Positions 1-7,039 of a DNA stretch of 9,417 nt are shown here, piece by piece. The notes under the pieces were generated by a model. The model was given only the letters and a program-made list of their open reading frames with translations, did no database searches and was not told the origin of the DNA. Each line of letters begins with the position of its first letter. The stretch's first letter is position 1. This stretch comes from Bacteroidota bacterium (GTDB taxonomy: Bacteria > Bacteroidota > Bacteroidia > Bacteroidales > CG2-30-32-10), in assembly GCA_013334735.1 (NCBI GenBank), contig JAAXXA010000058.1:923-10339 (forward strand), written 5' to 3'. Both the position numbers and the translations under genes were made by a program.

Positions 1-121
1 TCCTGAACCCCGGATTCATCAGCTTTTGAAAACGATCAACGATAACGCCGTCCTCGTTTTTTTATTATAAATCAACTAACCGCTAATCAGGGCTAAAGCG
101 ACAAAATCAAAAATCAAAATT
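1..121 (+). other. Upstream region and A-rich leader of the surface-protein gene
   Basis: The first ~55 bases are visibly richer in G+C than what follows and may be the 3' end of an upstream gene. Two short + strand frames run in from the left edge, one stopping at 27-29 and one at 68-70; neither gives a recognisable C-terminus, so I do not call a gene. A weak hairpin (AAAACGA at 29-35 with TCGTTTT at 54-60, 18-nt loop), followed by a T run, could be a terminator for that gene. The last ~25 bases are A-rich with repeated 'aaatc' units, a typical Bacteroidota translation-start leader without a Shine-Dalgarno sequence. I find no TAnnTTTG promoter box here for the gene starting at 122. Confidence 0.35.
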
Positions 122-3100
122 ATGAAAAAATTTTACGTATTAATTTTATTGGCATTGTTGTGCACAGTAAGTGTTAGTTACGCCCAACCTGCAAATGACA
201 ATTGTTCTGGCGCAATTACACTAACGCAAACAACAACTTGCTCGGCAATAAATGGAACAACCGTAGGCGCTTCACAATCAATAGCCGCGATAATTTGCAA
301 CGGAACTACAGGAACCGCAGATGATGATGTTTGGTATAAATTTGTTGCAGTGTCTACTAATCCTACTATTAAAGTAGTTGGATCAACAGGTTTTGATGCA
401 AAATTAGAATTACACGAAAGTACATGTTCAGGAACACTTGTTAATTGCGCTGATGCAAACGGTACTGGTGGGACTGAAACAATAAGCGCTTCAAATTTAA
501 CTATAGGAACATTATATTACGTAAGAGTATATAGCTGGGGATCTTTATCATCTTCACAAGGAACTTTTACTATTTGTTTATATGGCTCAATTCCTACACC
601 GGCAAATAATAATTGTTCAGGCGCAATAACATTAACTCAAACAACAACAGCTTCTCCTGTAAATGGAACTACTCAAGGTGCTACTCAATCAGTTGCTGCA
701 ATAACTTGCGGAACTACAGGAACTGCAGATGACGATGTTTGGTATAAATTTGTTGCAGGATCTACTAATCCTACAATTCAGGTAACCGGAGGAACCGGTT
801 TTGATCCCGTTGTTGATTTACGTTCCGGTTCTTGTAATGGAACAAACATAAGTTGCGCTGATGCAAATGCATCCGGTGGAACGGAAACAATAAATACAAC
901 AGGGCTAACTATTGGAACTACCTATTATATCAGAGTATATGGATGGGGGTCTTCATCATCTTCTCAGGGAGCATTTACAATTAGCGTATATGGAGTAATG
1001 CCTACACCTGCAAACGATGCTTGTTCCGCCGCTATCACATTAACACAAACTTCAACGGCTTCGCCTGTAAATGGGACTACAATTACCGCAACTCAATCGA
1101 TTGCTGCAATAACTTGTGGAACTACAGGAACAGCAGATGATGACGTGTGGTATAAATTTGTTGCAGGATCTACTAATCCTACAATTCAGGTAACAGGTTC
1201 TTCAACATTTGATGCAGTAGTTGATCTGCGATCAGGTTCTTGTACCGGAACAAATATAGCTTGCGCCGATGCAAATGCTTCGGGCGGAACAGAAACAATC
1301 AACGCTACAGGATTAACCATTGGTTCTACATATTATATTAGAGTATATAGCTGGGGTTCTTTAACTTCTTCTCAGGGAACATTTACTATTTCCGTATATG
1401 GAGTAATGCCTGCCCCTGCAAACGATGCATGTTCGGGAGCAATAACATTAACGCAAACTACGACCTGCTCTCCTACAAACGGAACTACAATGGAAGCAAC
1501 TCAATCATTAGCTGCAATAACATGCGTAAGTACAGGTACGGCAGATGATGATGTGTGGTTCAAATTTGTAGCAACATCAACAACTCCAACGATTAAAGTA
1601 GTTGGATCTTCTACATTTGACGCAGTAGTGGATTTACGTTCCGGTTCTTGTAGCACAGGAACAAATATATCCTGCGCTGATGCAAATTCTTCTGGCGGAA
1701 CAGAAACAATAAGCGCTACAGGCTTAACAATAGGTACAACATACTATATCAGAGTATATAGCTGGGGGTCTTCAAAAACTGCCCAGGGAACTTTTACTAT
1801 TTGCGTTTACGGAGCATCACCTTGTACAACACCAGGTTCTCCAACCAATATACAAGTAACACCCACACAGACAGGAGCTTCATTTACTTGGGCTGCTCCG
1901 ACTACTCCTGTCGGTTCTCCAACAATTGTTTATTACTGGATGATTTCAACTTCTTCAACACCCAACTGGAGCAATTACATAGCCCGCTGTGGAGATGCAG
2001 GCGGTTTTTCAGCCAATACAAGTGGTACCGGTACTTGCGCTAGTCCTGCCGGTATGCCGGTTACTTTAACTCCAAGTACAACTTATTATTTACACATGTA
2101 TGCGCGAACATCATGTGATTGGACACAATCCGCATGGGCAATGCAACAATTTACAACATTAGGTTCTGGTCCTGCTAATAATAATTGTGGCGATGCAATT
2201 ACATTAACTCAAGGCACATCATGCGGCACTCCAACAAATGGCACTACAGTAGGTGCAACTCAATCAATAGCCGCAATTACTTGTGATGGAGCAACAGGAA
2301 CGGCAGATGACGATGTATGGTATAAATTTGTTGCAACAACTGCAACACCTACAATTAAAGTAGTTGGAGCAACTGGTTTTGATGCAATTTTGGATTTACA
2401 TTCCGGTACTTGTTCCGGACCAAGTATTGGTTGTTCAGATACATCGACTTCAGGAGGAACAGAAGCAATAAATGCAACAGGTTTAACAATTGGTTCGACA
2501 TATTATGTAAGAGTATATAGTTATGGATCGGCATCATCTGCTCAGGGTACATTTACAATTTGCGTTTACGGTACATTACCTGCACCTGCAAATGACGATT
2601 GTTCGGGAGCAATTGCGTTAACACAAAGCGCAAGTTGCGCTCCTACAAATGGAACTACAGTTGGCGCAACTCAATCAATTGCAGCAATTACATGCGCTTC
2701 TTACACAGGAACTGCAGACGATGACGTTTGGTATAAATTTGATGCAACGTCTGTCAATCCAACAATTGAAGTAGTAGGTTTATCTACATTCGACCCTGTT
2801 GTAGACTTACGGTCAGGTTCATGTTCTTCAGGAACAAATTTGAATTGCGCTGATGCATCTTTTTCCGGTGGAACTGAAACAATCAATGCAACAGGTTTAA
2901 CAATAGGAACAACATATTATATCAGAATATACAGTTATGGTTCATCTGAATCACAAAAAGGGGCATTTACTGTTTGTGTATATGGAGCTGGAGGTTCAAC
3001 AATACCAACTGTTACAACTACAGCGCCTTCAACAACAGGAAATACAACTGCAACATCCGGAGGAAATGTAACAAATCAAGGAAGTACTCCTGTAACAGCA

Positions 3101-4489
3101 AGAGGTGTTTGTTGGGCAACTACTGCAAATCCTGTCGTTACTCTAAGTCATACAGTTGACGCATCAGGAATTGGTATATTTACAAGCAGTATTACAGGAT
3201 TATCTGCCGGAACACTTTACCATGTAAGAGCTTATGCAACCAATACGGCAGGTACAGCTTATGGAAATGATGAAACATTCACAACTACAGGTACTCCTCC
3301 TAATCTTCCAACTGTAACTACAACCACAATATCGGCAATAACAAGTAATTCAGCAAGCGGTGGAGGTGAAGTTACTTCTGATGGTGGCGCAGCAGTTACA
3401 GCCAGAGGAGTTTGTTGGGCTTTATCGGCAAATCCTACTATAACTACTGCCATTCTTACTATAGATGGCGCAGGTATCGGAGCATTCACAAGTAGTTTAA
3501 CAGGATTAGCAGTCGGCACATTATATCACGTTAGAGCTTATGCAACAAATAGCGCAGGTACTGCATACGGAAGCGACTTAAGCTTTACTACAACAGGTGG
3601 CAGTGCTGCCATTCCAACAGTTATTACAACAGGAGCTTATGCAATAACAACTTCTTCTGCTTCAAGTGGAGGCGATGTTACAGCTGATGGAGGTTCTCCT
3701 GTAACTGCCAGAGGAGTATGCTGGAGCACAAATCCAAACCCTGATCTTTCAGCCCCACATTCAATTGATGGCAACGGTACAGGAACATTTATAAGTAGTA
3801 TAACAGGCTTAACTGCAAATACTTCATATCATGTTAGGGCTTATGCAACTAATAGTACCGGTACAGCTTATGGTAATGATGTATCATTTACAACAGAAGG
3901 AAACGCTAACGCTACACTTCCAATAGTGTCAACAGATGGAGCATATTCTATAGGAAATTCCTTTGCATCTGCAGGCGGCAATGTTGCATCTGATGGTGGA
4001 GATGCTGTTACTAACAGAGGTGTTTGCTACGCAATAACTGCAAATCCCGACATTTCAGGCACACACACTAACGATGGATTAGGGATCGGATCATTTACAA
4101 GCGCATTAACAGGTTTGTTAGGTAATACAACTTATCATATCAGAGCTTTTGCTACTAATTCAATAGGAACTGCTTATGGAAGTGATTTGAATTTTACTAC
4201 AACAAATGTTGGTATTATTCAGTTTAGCGCAAATGCAGAAAATATCAGTATATATCCTAACCCAACTAAAGACCAAGTAAGTATTGAATTTGAGCTAAGT
4301 AGCCCTGAAAATGTAACACTAACAATACATAATTATTTATCTCAACAGATATTTACAGAAAACTTTACTAACCATTCCGGCTCTTTTAAAAAGACAATTG
4401 ATTTAAGCGGTTTTGGTATGGGAGTTTATTTCTTAAAAATACAAATTGGTGAAAATGACTATAGCAAAAAAATTGTTGTAGTTAAATAA
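122..4489 (+). CDS. Large secreted repeat protein with T9SS type A sorting domain (probable surface adhesin or structural protein)
   Basis: A 1455-residue protein predicted to be exported by Sec and then carried across the outer membrane by the type IX secretion system. Residues 1-22 form a signal peptide (MKKF, a hydrophobic core, cleavage near SYAQ-P). Six copies of a ~136-residue repeat opening PANDNCSGAITL follow at 23-159, 160-295, 296-431, 432-564, 684-821 and 822-955. A single FN3-like domain (565-683) separates copies 4 and 5. Four FN3-like repeats of another type, each with RGVCW/Y and HVRA(Y/F)ATN motifs, occupy about 961-1361. The C-terminus (1375-1455) is a type A sorting domain: YPNP at 1378-1381, a GVYFLKI segment, and a basic end KKIVVVK. 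No catalytic motif is visible; adhesion or matrix function is inferred from architecture. The ATG at 122 is chosen because it directly precedes the signal peptide. It is monocistronic, ending before a strong hairpin terminator. Function of the six-copy repeat is unknown; it resembles PPC-like jelly-roll modules of Bacteroidota secreted proteins. Confidence 0.9.
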   Translation: MKKFYVLILLALLCTVSVSYAQPANDNCSGAITLTQTTTCSAINGTTVGASQSIAAIICNGTTGTADDDVWYKFVAVSTNPTIKVVGSTGFDAKLELHESTCSGTLVNCADANGTGGTETISASNLTIGTLYYVRVYSWGSLSSSQGTFTICLYGSIPTPANNNCSGAITLTQTTTASPVNGTTQGATQSVAAITCGTTGTADDDVWYKFVAGSTNPTIQVTGGTGFDPVVDLRSGSCNGTNISCADANASGGTETINTTGLTIGTTYYIRVYGWGSSSSSQGAFTISVYGVMPTPANDACSAAITLTQTSTASPVNGTTITATQSIAAITCGTTGTADDDVWYKFVAGSTNPTIQVTGSSTFDAVVDLRSGSCTGTNIACADANASGGTETINATGLTIGSTYYIRVYSWGSLTSSQGTFTISVYGVMPAPANDACSGAITLTQTTTCSPTNGTTMEATQSLAAITCVSTGTADDDVWFKFVATSTTPTIKVVGSSTFDAVVDLRSGSCSTGTNISCADANSSGGTETISATGLTIGTTYYIRVYSWGSSKTAQGTFTICVYGASPCTTPGSPTNIQVTPTQTGASFTWAAPTTPVGSPTIVYYWMISTSSTPNWSNYIARCGDAGGFSANTSGTGTCASPAGMPVTLTPSTTYYLHMYARTSCDWTQSAWAMQQFTTLGSGPANNNCGDAITLTQGTSCGTPTNGTTVGATQSIAAITCDGATGTADDDVWYKFVATTATPTIKVVGATGFDAILDLHSGTCSGPSIGCSDTSTSGGTEAINATGLTIGSTYYVRVYSYGSASSAQGTFTICVYGTLPAPANDDCSGAIALTQSASCAPTNGTTVGATQSIAAITCASYTGTADDDVWYKFDATSVNPTIEVVGLSTFDPVVDLRSGSCSSGTNLNCADASFSGGTETINATGLTIGTTYYIRIYSYGSSESQKGAFTVCVYGAGGSTIPTVTTTAPSTTGNTTATSGGNVTNQGSTPVTARGVCWATTANPVVTLSHTVDASGIGIFTSSITGLSAGTLYHVRAYATNTAGTAYGNDETFTTTGTPPNLPTVTTTTISAITSNSASGGGEVTSDGGAAVTARGVCWALSANPTITTAILTIDGAGIGAFTSSLTGLAVGTLYHVRAYATNSAGTAYGSDLSFTTTGGSAAIPTVITTGAYAITTSSASSGGDVTADGGSPVTARGVCWSTNPNPDLSAPHSIDGNGTGTFISSITGLTANTSYHVRAYATNSTGTAYGNDVSFTTEGNANATLPIVSTDGAYSIGNSFASAGGNVASDGGDAVTNRGVCYAITANPDISGTHTNDGLGIGSFTSALTGLLGNTTYHIRAFATNSIGTAYGSDLNFTTTNVGIIQFSANAENISIYPNPTKDQVSIEFELSSPENVTLTIHNYLSQQIFTENFTNHSGSFKKTIDLSGFGMGVYFLKIQIGENDYSKKIVVVK
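188..1813 (+). repeat. Tandem protein repeats R1-R4 (~136 residues each)
   Basis: Four in-frame copies lie at 188-598, 599-1006, 1007-1414 and 1415-1813. Each shows PAN(D/N)xC, SxAITLTQ, NGTT, AAI(I/T)C, TGTADDDVW(Y/F)KFVA, TIxV, a C-x5-8-C(A)D loop, GGTETI, LTIGTxYY(V/I)RVY and a closing CxYG or SxYG. R1 and R4 carry six cysteines (R1: 28, 40, 59, 102, 109, 152). R2 and R3 carry four: the second cysteine is Ala (177, 313) and the sixth is Ser (288, 424). R2 and R3 are also the closest pair in DNA, sharing 47 identical bases at 740-786 and 1148-1194. The fold is inferred to be a beta sandwich. Confidence 0.92.
1814..2170 (+). other. Fibronectin-III-like domain interrupting the repeat array
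   Basis: Residues 565-683 of the large surface protein do not match the flanking repeats. They read as an FN3-like beta sandwich: a Pro/Thr-rich opening (PTNIQVTPTQTGASFTW), a middle strand with YYWMIST, then TLTPSTTYYLHMYARTSC and a closing QQFTT. The pattern 'L-T-P-x-T-x-Y-x-L/V-x-(V/M)-x-A' before the last strand is characteristic of FN3 modules. The domain has its own cysteines, near the opening (C568), in RCGDAGG, in GTCASP and in TSCDW, so it may be disulfide-stabilised like its neighbours. It may act as a spacer or as a separate binding module; the sequence does not decide. Confidence 0.7.
2171..2986 (+). repeat. Protein repeats R5-R6, same family as R1-R4
   Basis: Two more copies of the ~136-residue module, at 2171-2584 and 2585-2986 (residues 684-821 and 822-955). 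Both have the full set of six cysteines, including the second one (C701 and C839) and the one in the closing CVYG (C814 and C952). The acidic TGTADDDVWYKF segment is unchanged. R6 has diverged in details (FDA in place of FVA after the WYK motif, SYGSSESQKG in the last loop). They resume the array after the FN3-like domain. Confidence 0.9.
3002..4204 (+). repeat. Four ~100-residue FN3-like repeats (second repeat family)
   Basis: Copies lie at 3002-3304, 3305-3610, 3611-3916 and 3917-4204 (residues 961-1061, 1062-1163, 1164-1265, 1266-1361). Each starts (I/L)P(T/I)V, continues with a GG(N/E/D)V strand, V(T)xRGVC(W/Y), ANP or PNP, a DGxGxGxF(T/I)S segment, LTGL or ITGL, TxYH(V/I)RA(Y/F)ATN, GTAYG and a closing (S/T/N)FTT. 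This is a familiar module type of Bacteroidota secreted and lipid-anchored proteins, with an FN3-like beta-sandwich fold. Each copy has a single conserved Cys in RGVC. The array sits between the first repeat family and the sorting domain and is likely a stalk that lifts the N-terminal modules off the cell surface (inference). Confidence 0.9.
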
Positions 4490-4504
4490 TTTTTAGTACT
4501 TTTT

Positions 4505-4551
4505 AAAACATAAAAAGCTGTTTCTTTAATAGAAACAGCTTTTTATGTTTT
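4505..4551 (+). terminator. Perfect 21-bp hairpin terminator
   Basis: The arms at 4505-4525 and 4531-4551 are exact reverse complements of each other around a 5-nt loop (ttaat). The stem core is GCTGTTTCT/AGAAACAGC, flanked by an A tract on the left and a T tract on the right, the layout of an intrinsic terminator. It begins 16 nt after the stop codon of the large surface-protein gene. Because of its symmetry it would also work on the opposite strand, but no opposing gene is seen. Confidence 0.92.
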
Positions 4552-4611
4552 GTTAACGCTATTACTTCATGGAAAACAACACATTATAAATCGAAACATA
4601 TATTTTATTCA

Positions 4612-4692
4612 GATACTTTGATACTTAATAAATATCGATATTCCCAACAAATGTTAAAGTATTTAAAAATATTTTTATAATTTTTATATTTG
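4612..4692 (+). promoter_or_regulatory. Probable promoter region of the receptor-glycosyltransferase operon
   Basis: TATATTTG at 4685-4692 matches the Bacteroidota -7 box TAnnTTTG and would place the transcription start near 4699, leaving a leader of under 20 nt before the ATG at 4717. The -33 element is poor: only TTTA at 4662-4665 is near the expected spacing. Upstream are a tandem repeat of GATACTT (4612-4618 and 4620-4626) and a perfect 12-bp palindrome AATATCGATATT (4631-4642), which could be regulator sites. In such A+T-rich sequence these matches may be chance. Nothing else is seen in the 165 bases between the terminator and the gene. Confidence 0.4.
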
Positions 4693-4716
4693 CCAATATA
4701 ATTTAATATTAAAAGC

Positions 4717-7035
4717 ATGAAAAAATTCTATATTACACTTTTTTTAGTTTCCCTTTCTATTATAGTAAATGCACAAAAAACAGCAATAACAGGTAATGTA
4801 AAAGATTCAAAAACAAATGAACTATTACCCGGAGTTACAATTATAATTGATAGTAAAAATGGAATAACAACCGATATAAATGGCACATACATTTTGGATG
4901 TGGAAGCTGGAAAACACTTAGTTGAGTTCAAATATATTGGTTATGCTACTGAAACAGAAAATTTTACAATTAAATCAGGTGAAATAAAAACAATTAATCA
5001 AAGCATGACTACATCATCAAGTATGTTAGATGAAATGGTAATTAGTGCGGGAAAGTTTGAACAAAAAATTTCTGATGTAACAATTTCAATTCAAACTATT
5101 AAATCTTCCATGATAGAGAACAATAATATTACATCTATTGATAAAATTATATCAAAAGTTCCAAGTGTTACAATACTTAATGATCAGGTAAGTATTAGAG
5201 GAGGAAGCGGTTATAGTTTTGGAGCGGGAAGTCGCGTACTTTTACTTATTGACGACCTCCCTATGCTTTCAGGAAGCGCCGGTGATATAAAATGGAATTT
5301 TGCCCCTGTTGAAAATATTGAACAAATTGAGGTTATTAAAGGCGCATCATCCGCTTTATATGGCTCATCTGCATTAAATGGGATTATCAATATACGAACA
5401 GCTTTCCCGGGAAATAAACCTCATACAAAAATCATTTTTAATTCTGGGCTATACAATAATCCTATAAGAAAAGAAATAATATGGTGGGGAAATAAACAAC
5501 CTATCTTTTCAGGAACTCAATTCTCTCATTCAAGGAAAATAGGCAATTTTGATTTAACCTTTGGAGGGAATATATATTCTGATGAAGGTTATAGAGAAAA
5601 TAATGCAGCGGAAAGATATCGCTTTAATATTAACACACGTTACAGAGATAAAAAAATTGTAGGACTTTCTTATGGCATAAATGCAAATATGATGAAATCA
5701 AAAGAAGGAGAATTTCTAATATGGCAGGATGGAGATTCAGGCGTGTATATTCCCTCAAAATCATTTATTCAGCAAAAAGATCTAAGTTGGTTGAATATAG
5801 ATCCATTTATTGTTTATCACAATGCAAATGGTAATCGACATAGTTTAAAAGGAAGATATTTTCAAATAAACAGCAAGAATAATACAAATCAAAACGATCG
5901 TAATTATTTATACTTTGGGGAATATCAATATCAAAAACATTTTAAAAATGATTTAACTTTTACATCAGGACTTACAGGATCTTATACATATACAGTTTCC
6001 GATTTATTCGGAAACAAAAGGCATTTTGCTTCAAGTGGTGGTATATTCGCGCAAGCCGATAAAAAGTTTAGCTTGCTTACTTTGTCTCTGGGAGCGAGAT
6101 ACGAAGTATTTAAAATGGATGCAGATTATGATAACTCAGATCCCGTGTTTAGGGCAGGCGCTAATTATCAGATTGCCGAAGCATCATTCCTTAGAGCATC
6201 ATTCGGACAAGGTTTCAGATATCCTACTATTGCAGAGAAATATACTATTACATCAGCAGGCGCCATAAAAATATTTCCAAATAATGATCTAAGACCTGAA
6301 CAGGGATGGAGCTCCGAAATAGGATTTAAACAAGGTTTTAAAATAAGCAACTGGTATGGATATTTAGATGTTGCCGGTTTTTGGACACAATATCACGATA
6401 TGATTGAATTTACTTTTGGGCAGCATTACCCTGATTCTCTCAAAGGAAAACCCCATTCATTTGATCAATTTTTTGAATATACCGGTTTTAAAGCATTTAA
6501 TATAAGTAACGCTCAAATTAACGGATTTGATATTACTCTTACCGGTAAAGGAAAGTTTTTTGGTCTTCCGGCGACTCTTTTAGTTGGCTACACATATACA
6601 AATCCCATAGATCTGGATGTTAATAGAGACTCCCTGAAAAGCACAAACGACAATATATTAAAATACAGGTTTTATAATTCGGTAAAAGCAGATTTTGAGG
6701 TAAGTTATAAAAAGGTTACCGCCGGTATTTCTATAGATTATCATAGTTATATGATAAATATTGATAAAGCATTTGAAGATACTATAAGATGGGCAGACGG
6801 AAAACCAATAATTCAATATGGAAAACCAATGATGTTTTTGCTCGGTCTTAAAGAATATCGGCTTAAGCACAATAAAGGTGATATTGTTTTCGATTTTCGT
6901 ATTTCATATCAAGTGGTTGAAAATTCCAAAATTTCAATTGTTGTTAAAAATTTATTTAACAGAGAATATATGTTAAGACCAGGGGATGTACAACCTCCAA
7001 GGAACATAGCTATTCAATACGCATTACAATTCTGA
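4717..7035 (+). CDS. TonB-dependent outer-membrane receptor
   Basis: A 772-residue receptor of the outer membrane, taking up a substrate with energy from TonB-ExbB-ExbD. Residues 1-20 are a signal peptide (cleavage after VNAQ). Residues ~22-105 form a carboxypeptidase-regulatory-like domain (ITGNVKDSKTNELLPGVTI, DINGTYIL, FKYIGYAT). The plug spans ~118-228, with VSIRGGSGYSFG around 161-169, LLLIDDLPM, and IEQIEVIKGASSALYGSSALNGIINI up to 228. The rest is a beta barrel ending in NLFNREYMLRPG (745 onward), PPRN and a terminal Phe, the usual outer-membrane insertion signal. Length is normal for small receptors of this superfamily and well below SusC. No SusD-like lipoprotein gene adjoins it, so a classical polysaccharide-utilisation pair is not supported. 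Substrate (metal chelate, cobalamin, oligosaccharide or other) cannot be read from the sequence. Its stop is 4 nt before the next gene. Confidence 0.93.
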   Translation: MKKFYITLFLVSLSIIVNAQKTAITGNVKDSKTNELLPGVTIIIDSKNGITTDINGTYILDVEAGKHLVEFKYIGYATETENFTIKSGEIKTINQSMTTSSSMLDEMVISAGKFEQKISDVTISIQTIKSSMIENNNITSIDKIISKVPSVTILNDQVSIRGGSGYSFGAGSRVLLLIDDLPMLSGSAGDIKWNFAPVENIEQIEVIKGASSALYGSSALNGIINIRTAFPGNKPHTKIIFNSGLYNNPIRKEIIWWGNKQPIFSGTQFSHSRKIGNFDLTFGGNIYSDEGYRENNAAERYRFNINTRYRDKKIVGLSYGINANMMKSKEGEFLIWQDGDSGVYIPSKSFIQQKDLSWLNIDPFIVYHNANGNRHSLKGRYFQINSKNNTNQNDRNYLYFGEYQYQKHFKNDLTFTSGLTGSYTYTVSDLFGNKRHFASSGGIFAQADKKFSLLTLSLGARYEVFKMDADYDNSDPVFRAGANYQIAEASFLRASFGQGFRYPTIAEKYTITSAGAIKIFPNNDLRPEQGWSSEIGFKQGFKISNWYGYLDVAGFWTQYHDMIEFTFGQHYPDSLKGKPHSFDQFFEYTGFKAFNISNAQINGFDITLTGKGKFFGLPATLLVGYTYTNPIDLDVNRDSLKSTNDNILKYRFYNSVKADFEVSYKKVTAGISIDYHSYMINIDKAFEDTIRWADGKPIIQYGKPMMFLLGLKEYRLKHNKGDIVFDFRISYQVVENSKISIVVKNLFNREYMLRPGDVQPPRNIAIQYALQF

Positions 7036-7039
7036 TTTT

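Noticed and set aside
2..70. Possible C-terminal fragment of an upstream protein
   Set aside because: Only about 22 codons are visible, another frame is equally possible, and the residues match no family I recognise.
1801..2043. Short + strand frames inside larger genes (also 2974-3159 and 6026-6268)
   Set aside because: They overlap well-supported domains in another frame and their translations look random.
188..2986. Regular repeats about 408 bases apart, as might suggest a CRISPR or DNA-level satellite
   Set aside because: The units are in frame, diverged mainly at synonymous and loop positions, and encode a clear protein module; there are no short identical repeats with unique spacers.
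3259..3519. Open frame on the - strand within the FN3-like repeats, and similar - strand frames at 2355-2552, 2701-2886, 4728-4931, 6168-6350 and 6658-6870
   Set aside because: They lie opposite strongly coding sequence, have low-complexity or unnatural composition, and no promoter or leader; they are by-products of the coding strand.
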